Under the pieces are notes generated by a model that was not told the origin of the DNA, searched no databases, and saw nothing but the letters and a program-made list of their open reading frames with translations. Position numbers and translations under genes: made by a program. From Pezizomycotina sp. ARF18 (Eukaryota > Ascomycota), in NCBI GenBank assembly GCA_002224055.1, contig AZLU01000120.1, positions 61,851-124,343 on the forward strand: a stretch of 62,493 nt of DNA, given 5' to 3'. This document shows positions 48,601-59,322 of this stretch, one piece after another (position 1 is the first letter of the stretch; each line of letters starts with the position of its first letter).

Positions 48601-49590
48601 CTGTGCCCACTCGAAGTTTGGATACCGTCTCGGACGAGCATGTCGCTCAGTCGCCGCCCAAAATTGAACACACTCCTGTCTCTCCATCTGGGTCTCCTGT
48701 CGCCCATCGGCCCTCAGAGGATAATGCTGCGCCTGCCGACAATCGTAGGATGACTGGATCGTTTAGACGATCTACGGATATGCCGCGTCCCAGTATTGAT
48801 CACTCATACGTAGCGCAGGATGTTGATCTCGGCCTGTCTACTGAATGGTGGAAGCAACCGAACAACCCTCCGCCAGTTTCCAGAATAGACAACGTGATTT
48901 AACATTTGAAGTAGAGGAAACTTCGACCTCAAGACGAGGGGGTAGAGCAACCATCGTTCGTGACGTCTACGTTCTTTTCCACGACTATTCTCAGACGATT
49001 GTTACTACGCGCGGTATGATAGGGATGATCCCTCGAATGCGACGGTAGAACAAAAGCACGAACAACCTCCTCTATCTCTGAGGCAAGATCAGCTGGAGGC
49101 TTTGTCTGGCAAGTTTGGCGACGCTGTGGTTCAAGGCGCCCAGGCGTGCCAGAATTCCGTGGTCGGCGACGGCAGCGCATTGCACTAGTCTCTGAAGTAA
49201 TCAAGAGTATTCCGGATGCTCTCGCGCCAGCAGGGACGCGATCTTTCGGTGCACTCGCGTATTCAAACCTCGGTAACGCGACCATACAGCAATTTGACGA
49301 AATTCGCCCGGGTGATATCATCACTTTCCGCAACGCAAAATTCCAAGGACACAAAGGTGGTTTACACCAGAAGTATTCGATCGAAGTTGGAGGGAGGTCT
49401 TCTGGGGATCATGTAGCTGTTGTGTTGGAGTGGGACGGTACCAAAAAGAAGATCAAAGTTCTGGAACAGGGAGGGAGAACAAGAAGGTAAAATCCGAAAG
49501 CTTCAAATTGGGGGATCTCAAGAGCGGAAAGTCAAAGTCTGGAGGGTTGTGGGGAGAGGCTGGGTAGGGTGGGAAGGCCAGAGCTCATAA
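45670..49590 (+). CDS. BBC1: SH3-domain actin-patch protein Bbc1 (Mti1)
   Basis: Bbc1 is a cortical actin-patch protein that restrains Arp2/3 activation by WASP and type I myosin during endocytosis. The start codon is at 45670. The N-terminal SH3 domain reads SPHDDDLSFPANQVISVTAE, then DDDWSFGNY, then EGIFPRNYVEVVQ, after one C is lost near 45702. The long middle is Pro-, Lys- and Ser-rich and low in complexity. It includes an acidic Asp/Glu run followed by DPEVARRLAIRERMMKMSGG and a Pro8 stretch from CCG codons (47089-47109). More Pro-rich SH3 or profilin ligands lie near 48180-48250 and 48570. The conserved C-terminal domain reads FGALAYSNLGNATIQQFDEI, then GDIITFRNAKFQGHKGGLHQ, then DHVAVVLEWDGTKKKIKV, and ends GRGWVGWEGQSS at 49590. 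At least two introns (about 47425-47517 and 47658-47740) and many frameshifts occur. Confidence 0.92.
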
Positions 49591-50117
49591 AATGCACCGG
49601 GTGCTTTGCCGCCCATTTGTTTTCATTACTCGGCTTATTTATAGCTTTGCGTCTCAGCATGGTTGTAAAAACCGTCATGTCTCAATATTCCAACCCCGCC
49701 TCTTGTTTCCATCAGATCTCTACGTTAGCCACAGTTATTTGCATACCTTTGTTGTTATACGCGGTCATTTTCAATGGCACTCCTGTTCATGATTAAAGAT
49801 TTATTTGTGGGGGTTACCTGGATACGGGCATGTTTCATTATATAACGATCCCGGTTTGCAAAATCGTAGCCGAGGTTCGTCCGCGTGCGTATATAAAGTA
49901 AGTAAAAAATAGAGGTATATGAGCTTAGTGCCTTAACTAGCAGAAAGATTATTCTATTTCTCTTTCATTAAGAAACATGAATTAGGAAAGCGAGTAAGTA
50001 CCAGCTACTTAGCAGATTAGTGTTGGATCTTCTCAAGGGACCTTGTAAGGAAATTATTTGAATGAAAGTGTTTTAAGTGAGACGTGAGACCCGAATTACT
50101 ACTAGTAGTGCAGGATA
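49591..50117. other. Convergent 3' region of Bbc1 and Vid27
   Basis: This is an ordinary AT-rich 3' flank without long homopolymers. No gene is seen. Confidence 0.65.
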
Positions 50118-53066
50118 TTAATATGGACTGTTCACGATAGAGCTCCTGGATGCTAACTTTTTAATCGGTGTCGATATGCTTTCCCTCGTGGGTTTCTTGA
50201 ACGTCCCCTTTGCAACCATATCAACTTCATGAGGAAGGGCGACAATCACATTCTTGTCACTACCGAACCTGAAATTGTCGGCCTTGATCTCGTCCGAATA
50301 TCGCTTAATGGTGTAAGAGTCCTTTGATTTGCCTCTCAGGACTTTCTTCATGTTCCATGTGATCACGAACGGACCTGTAGATGTGATTATAGAAGTTTCA
50401 TTCGCGTCGAGGCCGGTGTTAAACTTTGCAGCCGTGAAGGAAAGCGGCAACTTGGTTTCGTGTTGGAATTGCGCCACGTGCTCCGGTGAGAGGGCTAAGC
50501 GCCTAGGTTTTGGTTTGTTATCTTTCCCAAAGCTTCTCTCGAAACCGAGCTTCCCTTCGTTCTTCCCGCTGTGCTGCATAGCGTCGACGAGGAGAAGATA
50601 CGTGCGGCAGGTTGCCAGGACCCATCGACCGTCAGCTGAAACATCAATACCAATGATGGGCTCCCAAGGGCTGGTAAATGGGTCTTCGCGTTGATACCAA
50701 GGCGATCAAATAACCTGACGTCGCCTTTATTTGACGCAACAGCGATGTAACCTTTGTCCGTGGTTGCCATCGCCGAAAAGTCGTTCTTTGATGCGTACTG
50801 CTTGAGCTCAGAGTCGACGAGCTTTTCGCCATTAACACGCGGATCTATACGGAAAAGGGCGTTCCTCGAATGTCCCAGGAATGTTTGCTCTGCCGTCATT
50901 TGAGCAAATTTCTACCGAAATCCCGATTGTCAGCATGGAGAAGGTGTGGACAAATGATAACCTGCATTGATAATGACAAAGTCACGTCGTATTGACTCAC
51001 ACTTTCCGGCCCGAAGTTAATAGTCGGAATATCCTCGTGGATTTTCCATTCGTCCACGACCTTTCCGCTTTCCAAATCCATTTTATAAAGCTTGCTCGGT
51101 CTGAAGAGTTTTGTAATACCATTGACGAGTCTTCGGCATGAAGCATGACCTAGGGAATCAAGAAATATTAGGACATGTTACGGTTCACAATTGAGGCGAA
51201 GTACAAATTAGAGAATTCACAGGTGATAACAAGGACGCAGATAAAGATAATTTAACGATACGAAGACGGTCTCAGGAAGGAGGAATGTAAATGCTTACCT
51301 TAGAAGGCTCGAACATTTTGCCTTTTGGAGTTTGGACTTTATTGATAGTGGTCGCAAACTTGACTTTATCGTCCCGAGTGTGTCTGAAAACCCCAATTTT
51401 GCTTCCACGAACCACGAAGGATCGGTCGTGCTTGTACCCACTGCAAGCTGGCTATTCTCGCCGATGTCTCCCTTTTCGGCATAGACGTCTTCGTCCTCTT
51501 CTTCGTCGTCGTCGATTCCTCTCCGTTTCTTCTGTTTCGCTCTCTGCATCGTCTCGCTTCCGGCACTTGCCGTGTCGGCGTCTTCCATGCTAATATCCTG
51601 GAAAGCTTCAAGGATATAGTCTCTCTCGTCTTCCTTAGACTTGAGCCACTTCACTTCGTTCAAATGTTCCCAGAGTGCACGCATCACTCCCTCTTGGAAT
51701 CTTTCCAGGACCTTCATATCCTTGAATCTAAGCAACCAAGAAAAGGCGCAGTTTTCCTCATCGTACGCATTGAAGATAAAGGAAAGGTATTCGAAGTTGA
51801 ACACGGGTGATATATCGGTGATGACCTTTTGTGAAAGCCACGGCTTGTCGGCACCTTCGATGTAAAGGGTATCTACAGGCGGTCATCCTTCATCGTTAGA
51901 ACAGAAGCGAGAATCGACAGCAGCAGCGCGTATGCGAAATCTTTGCTACTTGTCACTTACAGTTCCAACGACCCTCATCAATGACCGACGCTATCACTTC
52001 GGAGTCCTGGAGGACGAAATTTCCTGTATCAATATGAAAGAGGTGTAATTCTGCTCTCTCCTTCGCGATGACTTCCCCTCTGGTGGCCCCGGCACCTCTT
52101 GCTTGGCAACGGTGCTGGTTTTCGCAACGGCTTTCTGTGAACGACCGAAGATGTCTTCTTGTCAGCCTCTGGGGGCGACTGAGGAACCTCTGGCACTTGG
52201 CTGTCGTTGGGCAGGCTAATAATTAGATCATATAAACTGCCAGTTTGCCATTATCGAAGAGAATTTGTAATCAAATGAATAGGGCGAGAACAGTTGGCGT
52301 AAAGGAAAGAAGCCCTTACGAGAATGAGAATTGCTCAAGGTCCGCATCTGTTGCTGTTTCGTGAGACTTCTGGTACTTCCGTTCGTATTGGCACTGAATC
52401 GCGACCATTTCGAAGGTATGGACCTGACCTTGCTGAGTGGAGGTATCGCAGACAAACTCGTACACATCTCCGGGGTCCTGAAATAGCTTTGTCAATATTA
52501 CATTTCGTTATAAGTGAGACGAGAAAATATATCGGATAAACCAAATTCTCTCTTCTTTAAGACTTTACTCCTGTTTTTGACAACCCCAAAATAACTTGAT
52601 AACAATGGCACTTCTTCGATGGCTTATGGTACAATTTTGACAAGGGGCAGACGTACACCTAAAAGATCATTCCAAGAAAGCACAGCTTGTCCGTCCTGGA
52701 TAGATGATCGAAAGCGCAAACTTTCATCCAATAAGAACGTCTTCTCGTCCTTGGAGTTGTCCTCCTGGTCTTCTTCGTCTGCTAGCTGTTCTTCGCCTTC
52801 TTGAACGCACGCTGAACGACCAGCTGGTAGTGATAAGGGGTAGCTGTCCTCCTAATACAGGCTGCAGCATCCTTAAATCTAATAAAATGTTAAAATGAAA
52901 GAAGAACGAACCTTACTTAGCTGTATTGGAAGAACTTACATGCACTCGCTGTGGCCTTTGGGGCTTTGAGGGCGCACGAGATAAAGCTGCCCAGAATCGA
53001 TCTGGATTATGTCCTGCTTTGAACTTTCGCCGAACAAAAGCTTCCCACATTACGAATCATAAACAT
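50118..53066 (-). CDS. VID27: Vid27-like protein (vacuolar import and degradation)
   Basis: Vid27 was named for vacuolar import and degradation of fructose-1,6-bisphosphatase; its molecular role is poorly defined. The N-terminus reads MFMIRNVGKLLFGESSKQDI (ATG 53064-53066), then DSGQLYLVRPQSPKG, an intron, and KDAAACIRRTATPYHYQLVV. Next come an Asp/Glu-rich segment (about 52790-52740) and FEMVAIQCQYERKYQKSHET (about 52400-52340). FEYLSFIFNAYDEENCAFSW (about 51800) begins the middle, and VYAEKGDIGENSQLAVG follows. The WD-like C-terminal half reads LGHSRNALFRIDPR (50880), YIAVASNKGDVRLFDRLGIN (50740), PLSFTAAKFNTG (50430) and KADNFRFGSDKNVIVALPHE (50270). It ends SSIVNSPY with a stop at 50118-50120. 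Frameshifts separate many exons. It is the last intact-type gene before the AT-rich repeat region. Confidence 0.94.
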
Positions 53067-53619
53067 TTTGCAGACTTAATGGACGGAATAGTTCAGGATG
53101 TGGAAATATCCGTGCACCCTCGTTTGAAGCGCGCTTGTTTTTTTGGCGGTTATTTTTTGCGCAGAATCTGACTACGCTGACTACGGGAAGAAGAAAATAA
53201 AGAAATACAACACAATGACGAGCTAAGAAAGCGCGCTGAATAGCGCCAGAAAAAACGTGTTTTGAAGGGAAAAAAGAAGAAATACTAAAGTAGCTCTCTG
53301 TGTTGGATGATACAGATAATGATTTTTTTACTGATAAGCTACTTGGCTGGCTTGAGAGGTTAAGTGAAGTGGGGAAGAAAATACAGGTGACCTGCCTGCC
53401 TGCTTTATTAAATAGCTTTAGTGGGGCTCAAATACGGCGAACGTCATTCAAGTTCCAACTAGCTAAACTTCTTTAAGGTCATTCATTAAAAGGGAAAAAG
53501 CAAAGGGATTCAAAATTTCAAGTTTAATATTATTATAAATAATACATATATCAAAAGAATAAAATATCTAAAAAGAGTATTACTTAGTAATACCCTCTTT
53601 TATTATTATTATTAAACAT

Positions 53620-53668
53620 ATACACACACACATACACACACACATACACACACATATATATATACACA
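53620..53668. repeat. (CA)n/(TA)n microsatellite
   Basis: Interrupted CACACA and TATATA units mark the edge of the AT-rich region. Confidence 0.9.
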
Positions 53669-53725
53669 CTACATACACTGCAAGATAAGCAGCAACCTAT
53701 CAGGCGTTGGCTTATTATATACTTT

Positions 53726-53843
53726 TAAGCGAGATTTTCTCTTATAAATAAGTTTTTTCCCTTATAATTTTACTCTTTATCTTATAAGCGAGATTTTTCT
53801 CTAAACGAGTTTTTTACCTTATAATTTTACTCTTTATCTTTTA
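53726..53843. repeat. Two-copy tandem repeat, period about 59 bp
   Basis: The unit starts AAGCGAGATTTT and ends TTTTACTCTTTATCTTA. It occurs from 53727 and again from 53786, with a few differences. It lies about 250 bp outside the foldback element. Confidence 0.8.
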
Positions 53844-54075
53844 TTTTTTTTAATAAAAAAATCTTTATTTAATAAATTCTATAAATTATTAAATAACCTC
53901 TTTTTTTAATACTCTTTCGCTCTTTTTTCTAAAATAATCTAGTTATAATATTTATCGATAATAATAATTGCGATAATAATAATAATTAAAACAAGCTTCT
54001 TAATAATATTATAGTCGTTAAACCTAACTATTAAAACAGCTAGGTTATTATATAAAATATTATAGGCGTTTAAAA

Positions 54076-55949
54076 TAGTGTTCGATCTCGCGCCAGACGG
54101 ACGGATTTGGGACCCTCTTTCTGGCCCGCCGGGTTCCCGGTGCTACTTTTGTTGGCCCGCCGCGCCGACTGGCCGTCCCGGAGCGCGACGCGAATTTCCG
54201 CTAAGACTTTTTTATATATAAAAAATAATAAATATATAGATTATTTATATAATTTTATATTATTTTTTATATTTTTATATCGATTTAAATATTATTTTTA
54301 TATATTTATTATATATTATATTATTTATTATTTATTATATTATTTTATTATTATTATATTATTATATATATATATATTTACTAGCTACTAATATCTCTAT
54401 ATCTACTACTAGTATTCCTATATTATAGTTTATTACTATAGATATTTACTACTAATATCTTCCTATAGAGTATTAGTATCTCTATGTTATAGTTTACTAC
54501 TATGGATATCTACTACTAATATCTCTATATCTACTATTAATATTATTATATAGAGTATTAGTATCCCTATATTATAGTTTACTATTATAAATATCTTTTT
54601 ACTAATATTACTATATTATATCTCTATATTAAATTAATATATTAGTAAAACCTCTATAACTACTAAAAATTAAAAAGATCTTACTTACCTAAATTAAAGA
54701 ATTATCGCGGTATATTAAGTTATAGAGATATATATATGGGGAGAAAACTAAAATCCTATAATATTATACTATTAGCTATAGAGTACTTTAGATAATTTAA
54801 AGAATCTAAGTAAAAACTATAAAAAAGTCTAAGTTCTATAAACTTAAAGAGAATAGCCTTTTTAATATTCTAAGTAGGCTATAATCTTACCTAAATATTA
54901 AAAAAATAGTAAATAAATTAAAAAATATTTTTTATAAATATTTAAAGCTATTTAAATGTTTATTTTAAAAAATCTTTATTTTTAAAGATCTATAGCTATA
55001 ATCTATAAATAATTTAAGAAAAAACGAGTTATATTAGGCTTTAAAGTCCTAATAACTTTAAAACGTTTATAAAAAATATTTTTTAACTCTACTCGCCGTT
55101 CCTTAATACTAAAATTATATAAGGTTTAATCGATAAATTAGTAGTTTTAAGATTAAAAATCTTAATTTTTTAAGAGATAAATCTCTTTAAATTTAGAGAA
55201 ATAAAACTACTCTATAGTTTTTACTTTAAATCTCTAAGTTCTCTATATTATAATATAGGAATCTATAAAGTAAACCAGAATTTTAAGATCTAGTATAAGG
55301 TATAGCGGTATTACCTTATAATACTACCTTCCCTTCTAGTTTTTAATAAAAATAACCTAATTCTCTATTATTTAGTATTAAGATACCGCGATAGTTCTTT
55401 ACTTTAGGTAAGTAAGATCTCTTTAGTTTTTAATAGTTATAGAGTTTTACTAATATATTAGTTTAATATAAAGATATAATAGAGTAATATTAGTAGTAGA
55501 TATCCATAGTAGTAAACCATAGCATAGGGATACCGGTACTCTGTAGGAAGATATTAGTAGTAGATATAGAGATGTTGGTAGTAGATATCCATAGTAGTAA
55601 ACCATGGTATAGGAATACCGGTACTCTATAGGAGATGTTAGTAGCTAGCAAATACATTATATATAATATAATATATAATAAATAATAAATAATATAATAC
55701 AATAAATATATAAAAATATATTTAAATTAATATAAAAATATAAAAAATAATATAAAATATATAAAATAATCTATATGTTTATTTATTTTTTATATATAAA
55801 AAAAGTCTTGGCGGGAATTCGCGTCGTGCTCCGGGACGGGACCGGGTAGCTGGCGCGGCCTCAAATCCTGAAATACTGTCCGGTCCCGGCCCGGAGCACC
55901 CTGCCTGGCCGGGACACACCATTGGTTCCCGGCCCGATCTCGATCACTA
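54076..55949. mobile_element. Foldback-type element with long inverted arms
   Basis: The left arm (about 54173-54720) is repeated in reverse orientation at about 55374-55838, with a middle of roughly 650 bp. Matching landmarks include GACGCGAATTtCCGCtAAGAC at the outer edge and ATCGCGGTAT plus AAGATCTTACTTACCTAAA at the inner edge. The extreme ends also correspond: TAGTGTTCGATCTCG on the left, and TAGTGATCGAGATCG on the right when read in reverse. The tips are GC-rich (54076-54195, 55805-55945), while the arms are TA-rich. The right tip has an extra segment of about 45 bp. Each arm holds two to four subterminal repeats containing TACTACTAATATCT and GTATTAGTATC. No transposase frame is readable. 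It may be a non-autonomous (MITE-like) foldback element inserted at a TA. It could also be an inverted pair of one element. Confidence 0.7.
54395..54600. repeat. Subterminal tandem repeats in the left arm
   Basis: Units of about 60-70 bp alternate TACTACTAATATCT, TATAGAGTATTAGTATC and TATTATAGTTTACTA. At least three copies occur here. Similar units lie inverted at 55490-55625 and direct at 58850-59005. Confidence 0.75.
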
Positions 55950-58294
55950 AGTAAAAAGTAGTTTTACTAGTTTTAATATTTCTTAAAAGCGTAAAAATCT
56001 AAAAGATAAATAATATTAATAATAAAATTTTTAAGATTTAACGAAGTAAAAAGCTACTTTTTAGCGTTCTAATAGGAATTTTATTCTATTATTAAGTTAA
56101 AGTAGTAAGAAACTTTAAATAAAGTTTTAACCGATCTATTTAAAATAGAGTCTATTCTAGCTATAAAAATAGAAAATTAATATAATTAGTAAAGATCGCT
56201 TTACCTATTATAATATAATAATTACTATTATTAAACTAAAAAAAATATTAAAACTAAAAACTAGACTTTCTTTCTTTAACTTCTTAGCTATTAAATCTAG
56301 CTATTAATTAAGATTAACGCGTTTAATTCTAGTAACGATAATCTTCTAGTTATTAGAGTTATTAGTAATAGTAGCTTTATTACTATTATTAATATCTATA
56401 TATTACTACCTATAGTAACTCCGCTTCTATATTACTAGTATCTATAATACCGCTATTAATAGTAGCTATACTAATACTTTTATTAATAATATTAGTTATT
56501 AATATCTTCTTATATCCTCTAGTCCCTCGAATTATCTTAAAGATCTTATTTCTAGTACTAATAATACTAGTTTTATTAAGCTTACTTATAATACTAGTTT
56601 TACTAGACCTAATAATAGTACTAGTAAATCTTTTAGTTATACTAGTTTCTCTCCCTATAGTCTCTAAGCCTATAAAAATAGCATTATATTACTAATTAGA
56701 CTTAATAAAGTTATTAAAAAGAAATAATTAATTAATAATAATATTATCGATGAAGAGAGTAAAAAAAATATTAAACTAATATAACTTAATATTTTTATCA
56801 TTAAATTTTAACTAATATTTTCTAAGCTTTAATTATTTAGGTTAAAATATTTAGAATACTCTTTAATAATAATTAATATACTTAATTAGTATAAGATTTA
56901 TAAATAACTAGATAATTTTAAAAATATAAAATTAAAAAAGTATTTATATAATAATAAGTCTCTTATTAGTTTTTTATAATAATATTACTACTAATAGCTA
57001 AGTAAATATATAAATCTTTTTTATATCTTAAGTAAAGACGAGATAACGTTACCTATAATTAAAAAAAATTAACTTTAATATAAAGTCTAATTCCTACGCT
57101 CTCTATTTATTTAATATATTATATTCTTACGTTAATAAGGGATATAGCTATATCTAACTATTTTTTTATATCTTATTACCTTAAAAATATCTTTATACTT
57201 TAGAACGTTTCCTTAAATAGATACGTTTATTATAGTAAGTAATTTAGACTAGATCTATAAATATTAGCTATAAGGTTATTATAATCTTTATAGACTTACT
57301 AAGAACGATAGATTATTACTAAAGATAGTCTCTATAACCTTTAGATTTTTATAGACTATAGTTAGCTAGCATATTAAAATAAGCTTTAGAGATTTTTCGC
57401 GACTAGATAATAAAAAATTAAGATATTAATATATATATCTCTTACTAATTTTATATTTTAGATTATAGAAAAAGTTAAACCTACGCGTATTTATTATATT
57501 AATAGAAATATAAATATAATATTTAAAAATTTAAAAAAATAAGTAAAAAGCTTCGTTTATAGACTAAAATAATAAAATTAATAAATCTCCTCTAATATAA
57601 AGAATAATAAAAAAATAAAAAAAAAACTAAAAGAAAAAACGCGTAAATATATTTTTTTTTTATTTCCTTTTACTTACTAAATCTCGTCGTTCTTTACTCT
57701 TTAAGCTTTATAGATTAATTTAGGCCTCTCTATAAGGCTATTTTTATTTTATACTCTTTTAATTTATTTACTTTATTATTAATTTATTTACTATTATACG
57801 CCTAGCATATATTATACTATATTAATTTTATATTATTAATTTTAGATTAAAATAGATATTAGTATAAAGCTATACCTATATATAGCTATATTTAGCTATT
57901 TATAGTAACGTTACTACGTTATATAACCCTATATATATTTTTATTAAAGGAATTTACTATTCCTCTCGCTACGTATATTATTACTTTAATATATAAGCTG
58001 AAGAGTCTTACATAAATAATCTAAATAAGATCTTATATTAAAGAAAAGCGCTTAACGCGTAAAGATAAATCTCCGTATATATTTATATATAGTAAATTAT
58101 TTATTCTCTTATTAATAAAGAATAAATTTTTACTTAAATATAGTAGCTCTATAAACAAATAAAAAAATACTATTTTTTAAAATATTATATCTATACTAAT
58201 TAAGTCTTACTAATTAAAGATAAAGAAATAAAAGAAATTAAAAGCTAAGCTTCTAGCTAAGAGTTCCTAAGGCTTAATACTATATAACTAGTAG
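55950..58294. other. RIP-degraded DNA of undetermined origin
   Basis: These 2.3 kb are TA-saturated, with no readable frame on either strand and no recognised repeat boundary. They could be the ruined interior of a transposon. I found no motif firm enough to say which kind. Confidence 0.5.
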
Positions 58295-58525
58295 TGTAAG
58301 GCTGGTGCCTTACAAGTGGTAAGCCTCGAGTAGCTCGAGCCTGCACGCAACGGCCGTGCAGTGCCAGGGTGGCAGTCCCCACCTACCTTATGTAGCGTGC
58401 CTTCGAGCGAACAAGTGGCTTGTTCACTCGTCTACCTTTTGCCAGTTGGCCCAGTGGCAGGCCATGGCACTAAGGAAGGTCCCACATTCGGCATGGCACG
58501 CCCGGATGCGCCTGACAAATTATAT
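58295..58525. repeat. GC-rich, non-mutated block of consecutive hairpins
   Basis: This block keeps many CpA and TpG sites while both flanks are RIP-mutated. Six perfect or near-perfect hairpins follow each other: TGTAAGGC/GCCTTACA (58295-58314, loop 4), CTCGAG/CTCGAG (58325-58339, loop 3), CTGCACG/CGTGCAG (58341-58361, loop 7), TGCCA/TGGCA (58362-58374, loop 3), CGAGcGAACAAG/CTTGTTCaCTCG (58404-58430, loop 3) and TGCCA/TGGCA (58440-58459, loop 10). A palindrome GCCATGGC follows at 58461-58468. The 297-bp open frame across it looks incidental. Its nature is unknown. Confidence 0.75.
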
Positions 58526-58526
58526 T

Positions 58527-59012
58527 TAGTATTCGATCTCTCGCCAGACCGGACAGATTTGGGGACCCTCTTTCTGGCCCGCCGGGTTCCCGTGCTACTT
58601 TTATTAGCCCGCCGCGCCGACTGGCCCGTTCCGGACCGGGCTATAAAATCCCACTAAGACTTTTTTATATATAAAATAAATAAAATTATAGATTATTTTA
58701 TATAATTTTATATTATTTTTTATATTTTATATTAATAAATATTATTTTTTATATATATTTATTAATTATTATATTATTTATTATTTATTATTTATATATT
58801 ATTATATATATATAATATATTTACTAGCTACTAATATCTTTATCTACTACTAATATTTCTATACTATAGTTTTTACTATAGATATCTACTACTAATATCT
58901 TTCTATAGAGTACCGGTATCTCTATACTATATTTATTACTATAGATATCCTCCTATTAATATCTCTATATTTACTACTAATACCGCTATATAGAGTATTA
59001 GTATTCCTTGCT
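58527..59012 (+). mobile_element. Partial second copy of the foldback element (left arm only)
   Basis: It starts TAGTATTCGATCTCTCGCC and matches the left end of the 54076 element in direct orientation. The shared parts include CCCTCTTTCTGGCCCGCC, GCCCGCCGCGCCGACTGG, TAAGACTTTTTTATATATAA and the subterminal repeats up to GAGTATTAGTAT. It breaks off where the Copia LTR begins, so the rest may lie beyond the window, past the retrotransposon. Confidence 0.75.
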
Positions 59013-59015
59013 AGC

Positions 59016-59322
59016 TATTGGGCATGCCAAAGAGGCATGACAAATCTATAGGCATCGAGATAATGCTTATATAGCTAAGGAACAAGGAACTTTAGCTAGA
59101 GATATTAAGATCTTAGCTATAGATATTAAGGAGATTACGACGATAAGGCTTACGAGCCGTCGAGGCAGACTATATAATATTATATTAAGATTATAGTATT
59201 ATTAGTTTATTATATATAGTATCGTATATTCCCTTAGTTAATCTAGTTAGTTCTATAGTTAAATCTATAAGTTTAATCCTATTCTATATTATTAGATATT
59301 ATACTATATATCTACGCTAGTA
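59016..59322 (+). repeat. Putative 5' LTR of the Copia element
   Basis: The block of about 307 bp lies between the truncated foldback arm and the primer-binding-like site. The beginning TATTGGG and end TA fit RIP-altered TG...CA ends. The 3' LTR is outside the window, so the boundaries are inferred. Confidence 0.5.

Larger units (their letters stand above)
53067..54075. other. Transition from gene space into AT-rich repeat DNA
   Basis: The Vid27 promoter side is ordinary sequence to about 53.5 kb. After a CA/TA microsatellite (53620-53668) and a 59-bp tandem duplication, the composition becomes extremely TA-rich. No gene is seen. Confidence 0.65.

Noticed and set aside
12600-53066. Idea that the genes are pseudogenes in a decaying genome
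   Set aside because: The lesions are almost only one-base losses in short runs, catalytic motifs are intact, and essential genes are affected equally. Sequencing error is simpler.
54107-54391. 94-residue open frame
   Set aside because: It starts in the foldback tip and runs into TA-rich low complexity (Tyr/Ile/Leu only). It is not a gene.
58361-58657. 98-residue open frame in the GC-rich block
   Set aside because: It spans the hairpin array and the foldback tip, two unrelated sequences, and has no recognisable domain. It is open only because GC-rich DNA lacks stop codons.
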